A stretch of 6,369 bases of DNA from an uncultured Porphyromonadaceae bacterium. Lineage in GTDB: Bacteria > Bacteroidota > Bacteroidia > Bacteroidales > CAMTPD01. Shown one piece after another: positions 5,435 to 6,369 of this stretch; position 1 is the stretch's first letter; every line of letters starts with the position of its first letter. The notes beneath the pieces are model-generated. The model saw nothing but the letters and a program-made list of their open reading frames with translations, did no database searches and was not told the origin of the DNA. Both the position numbers and the translations under genes were made by a program. Where the stretch lies: positions 1 through 6,369 of the forward strand of contig CAMTPD010000094.1 of NCBI GenBank assembly GCA_947074265.1. The letters are read 5' to 3'.

Positions 5435-6322
5435 CTAGTTCTGCAACTTAGCATACGTCCCTTTTTTTACCCTCTCAATTTTATTGCGTTTTATGAGTCC
5501 TTTCAAATAACGCTTCAACGTAGAGTCTGTTAGTTTATAGCTATTTCCCAATCTGTAGAAATCTTGTGTCGTAAACTCGGTAGCCATCCGATCGGGCAGT
5601 TCATCGTCATACAAAGCTCGTTTCAAATCCTCAGTGTGTTTATCGGTAACTTTGTAACCTGACAGCATCAACCTGCTATGCTCAAAACAAGTAGTAACAA
5701 TCGACATGGCTGTTTCAAAGTCTTCATCGGTACACATGAGGTATTCGCTCGTTTGCCCTCGTTCGGCTTTTCGAATGGCCGAAAGGATCATTGCCACCCG
5801 ATACGCCATCACACCATGACGCGCCACAACTCCTTCCTCGAAGCGATAACCCGTCTCTTGCGTACGTTTAAATTGCGCGCTAAACACGGCATTAAATCGG
5901 TCCCACTGCGGATAGGTTAAATTAAACTTCGACGGATTTGCACGCAAAAACAAAGCATACTCCATTACCTGCTGAGAAAGGCCCATGTAGTGTTGCTCCG
6001 GATTTTGAAGGTTATTGTGGGGAGCCGGACTATTCCACTCCATCGCCCCACCAAAAACATAAAGACCGAAGCGACTGAAGAGTCCGTTTTCGGGACTGTC
6101 GAGAAACGACGCAAACTGATTGGGCGTGCCCGACAGAAAGATCGACAATTTAGGCACTTTGATATGATAGCTATTGTCTTCGTCTTTGCGAGAAACCCCG
6201 ACATCTTCGTGGTGATAAGCCTTACGGAAGATTTCGTTGAGTTGAGCCCAATCGTTCTTTTGTGTTTTCGTAATGTTGTCGGCCTCCGATTCCAGAATAA
6301 TCAATCCGTACTCTTTGTTATG
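5435..6322 (-). CDS. DUF3987 / VirE-like protein, C-terminal part
   Basis: The last 295 codons of a DUF3987 protein; the 5' part is lost at the contig end. The first genuine codon is the His at 6322-6320; apparent upstream residues (LFRS and a GTG start) come from adapter sequence. Visible parts are a Walker B-like segment GLIILESEADNI, the conserved LSGTPNQ and SPENGLFSRFGLYVF segments (a P-loop ATPase-like core with an SRF arginine), and a helical region. The C-terminal winged-helix-like part is TTQDFYRLGNSYKLTDSTL...KGTYAKL. Full proteins are normally two or more times longer and often carry VirE_N or primase-like domains before this part, so a helicase/primase-like DNA role is expected from the family. 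The gene ends with tandem repeats and a good terminator, and converges with the DUF4248 gene. Confidence 0.9.
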   Translation of the reverse strand, partial: HNKEYGLIILESEADNITKTQKNDWAQLNEIFRKAYHHEDVGVSRKDEDNSYHIKVPKLSIFLSGTPNQFASFLDSPENGLFSRFGLYVFGGAMEWNSPAPHNNLQNPEQHYMGLSQQVMEYALFLRANPSKFNLTYPQWDRFNAVFSAQFKRTQETGYRFEEGVVARHGVMAYRVAMILSAIRKAERGQTSEYLMCTDEDFETAMSIVTTCFEHSRLMLSGYKVTDKHTEDLKRALYDDELPDRMATEFTTQDFYRLGNSYKLTDSTLKRYLKGLIKRNKIERVKKGTYAKLQN

Positions 6323-6369
6323 AGATCGGAAGAGCACACGTCTGAACTCCAGTCACTCCGGAGAATCTC
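6323..6369. other. Illumina TruSeq adapter and index (assembly artefact)
   Basis: From AGATCGGAAGAGCACACGTC onward, 34 bases (6323-6356) equal the TruSeq indexed adapter. They are followed by an 8-base TCCGGAGA (6357-6364), recalled as i7 index D702, and then ATCTC, the next adapter bases. This is untrimmed library sequence and not part of the genome; any reading frame crossing 6322 is artificial there. Confidence 0.98.

Overview
The window looks like one end of a short-read assembly contig from a member of the Bacteroidales. The evidence is the gene families (an HU-HIG type DNA-binding protein next to a small peptidoglycan hydrolase, a DUF4248 protein, a DUF3987/VirE-like protein), promoters of the Bacteroidetes form TTTG-N19-TAnnTTTG, and AT-rich spacers between genes of moderate GC. 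The last 47 bases (6323-6369) are not biological: they match the Illumina TruSeq adapter plus an i7 index. The left edge breaks inside a CRISPR array, a common assembly stop.

Layout. 1-864: a CRISPR array of 12 identical 37-bp repeats and 11 complete spacers, read leftward (minus strand). 865-994: its leader and a strong promoter. 1033-1066: an intrinsic terminator closing the operon to the right. 1238-2372: a minus-strand three-gene operon: HU-HIG DNA-binding protein, GH73 glucosaminidase without a signal peptide, and a 37-residue protein with one membrane segment. 2635-4254: hcp, a complete hybrid-cluster protein (minus) with its own terminator. 4255-4555: an intergenic stretch packed with short alternative hairpins. 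4556-4786: a DUF4248 protein (plus). 4787-5434: a convergent intergenic region holding GGGTCA-type motifs in inverted clusters, a terminator and 15-bp TAGATC repeats. 5435-6322: the C-terminal 295 codons of a DUF3987/VirE-like protein (minus), cut by the contig end.

How the parts may work together. DUF3987, DUF4248, HU-HIG, a cell-wall hydrolase and a tiny membrane protein recur together in Bacteroidales as a set of unknown function, and most of that set is here, with hcp lying between the two halves. A hydrolase without an export signal, co-transcribed with a one-helix membrane peptide, resembles a holin/endolysin arrangement; with a nucleoid protein and an ATPase-like VirE protein this could be a DNA-handling or lysis module, but that is inference. 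No cas genes are in the window. Hcp is a separate nitrosative-stress or nitrogen-oxide enzyme.
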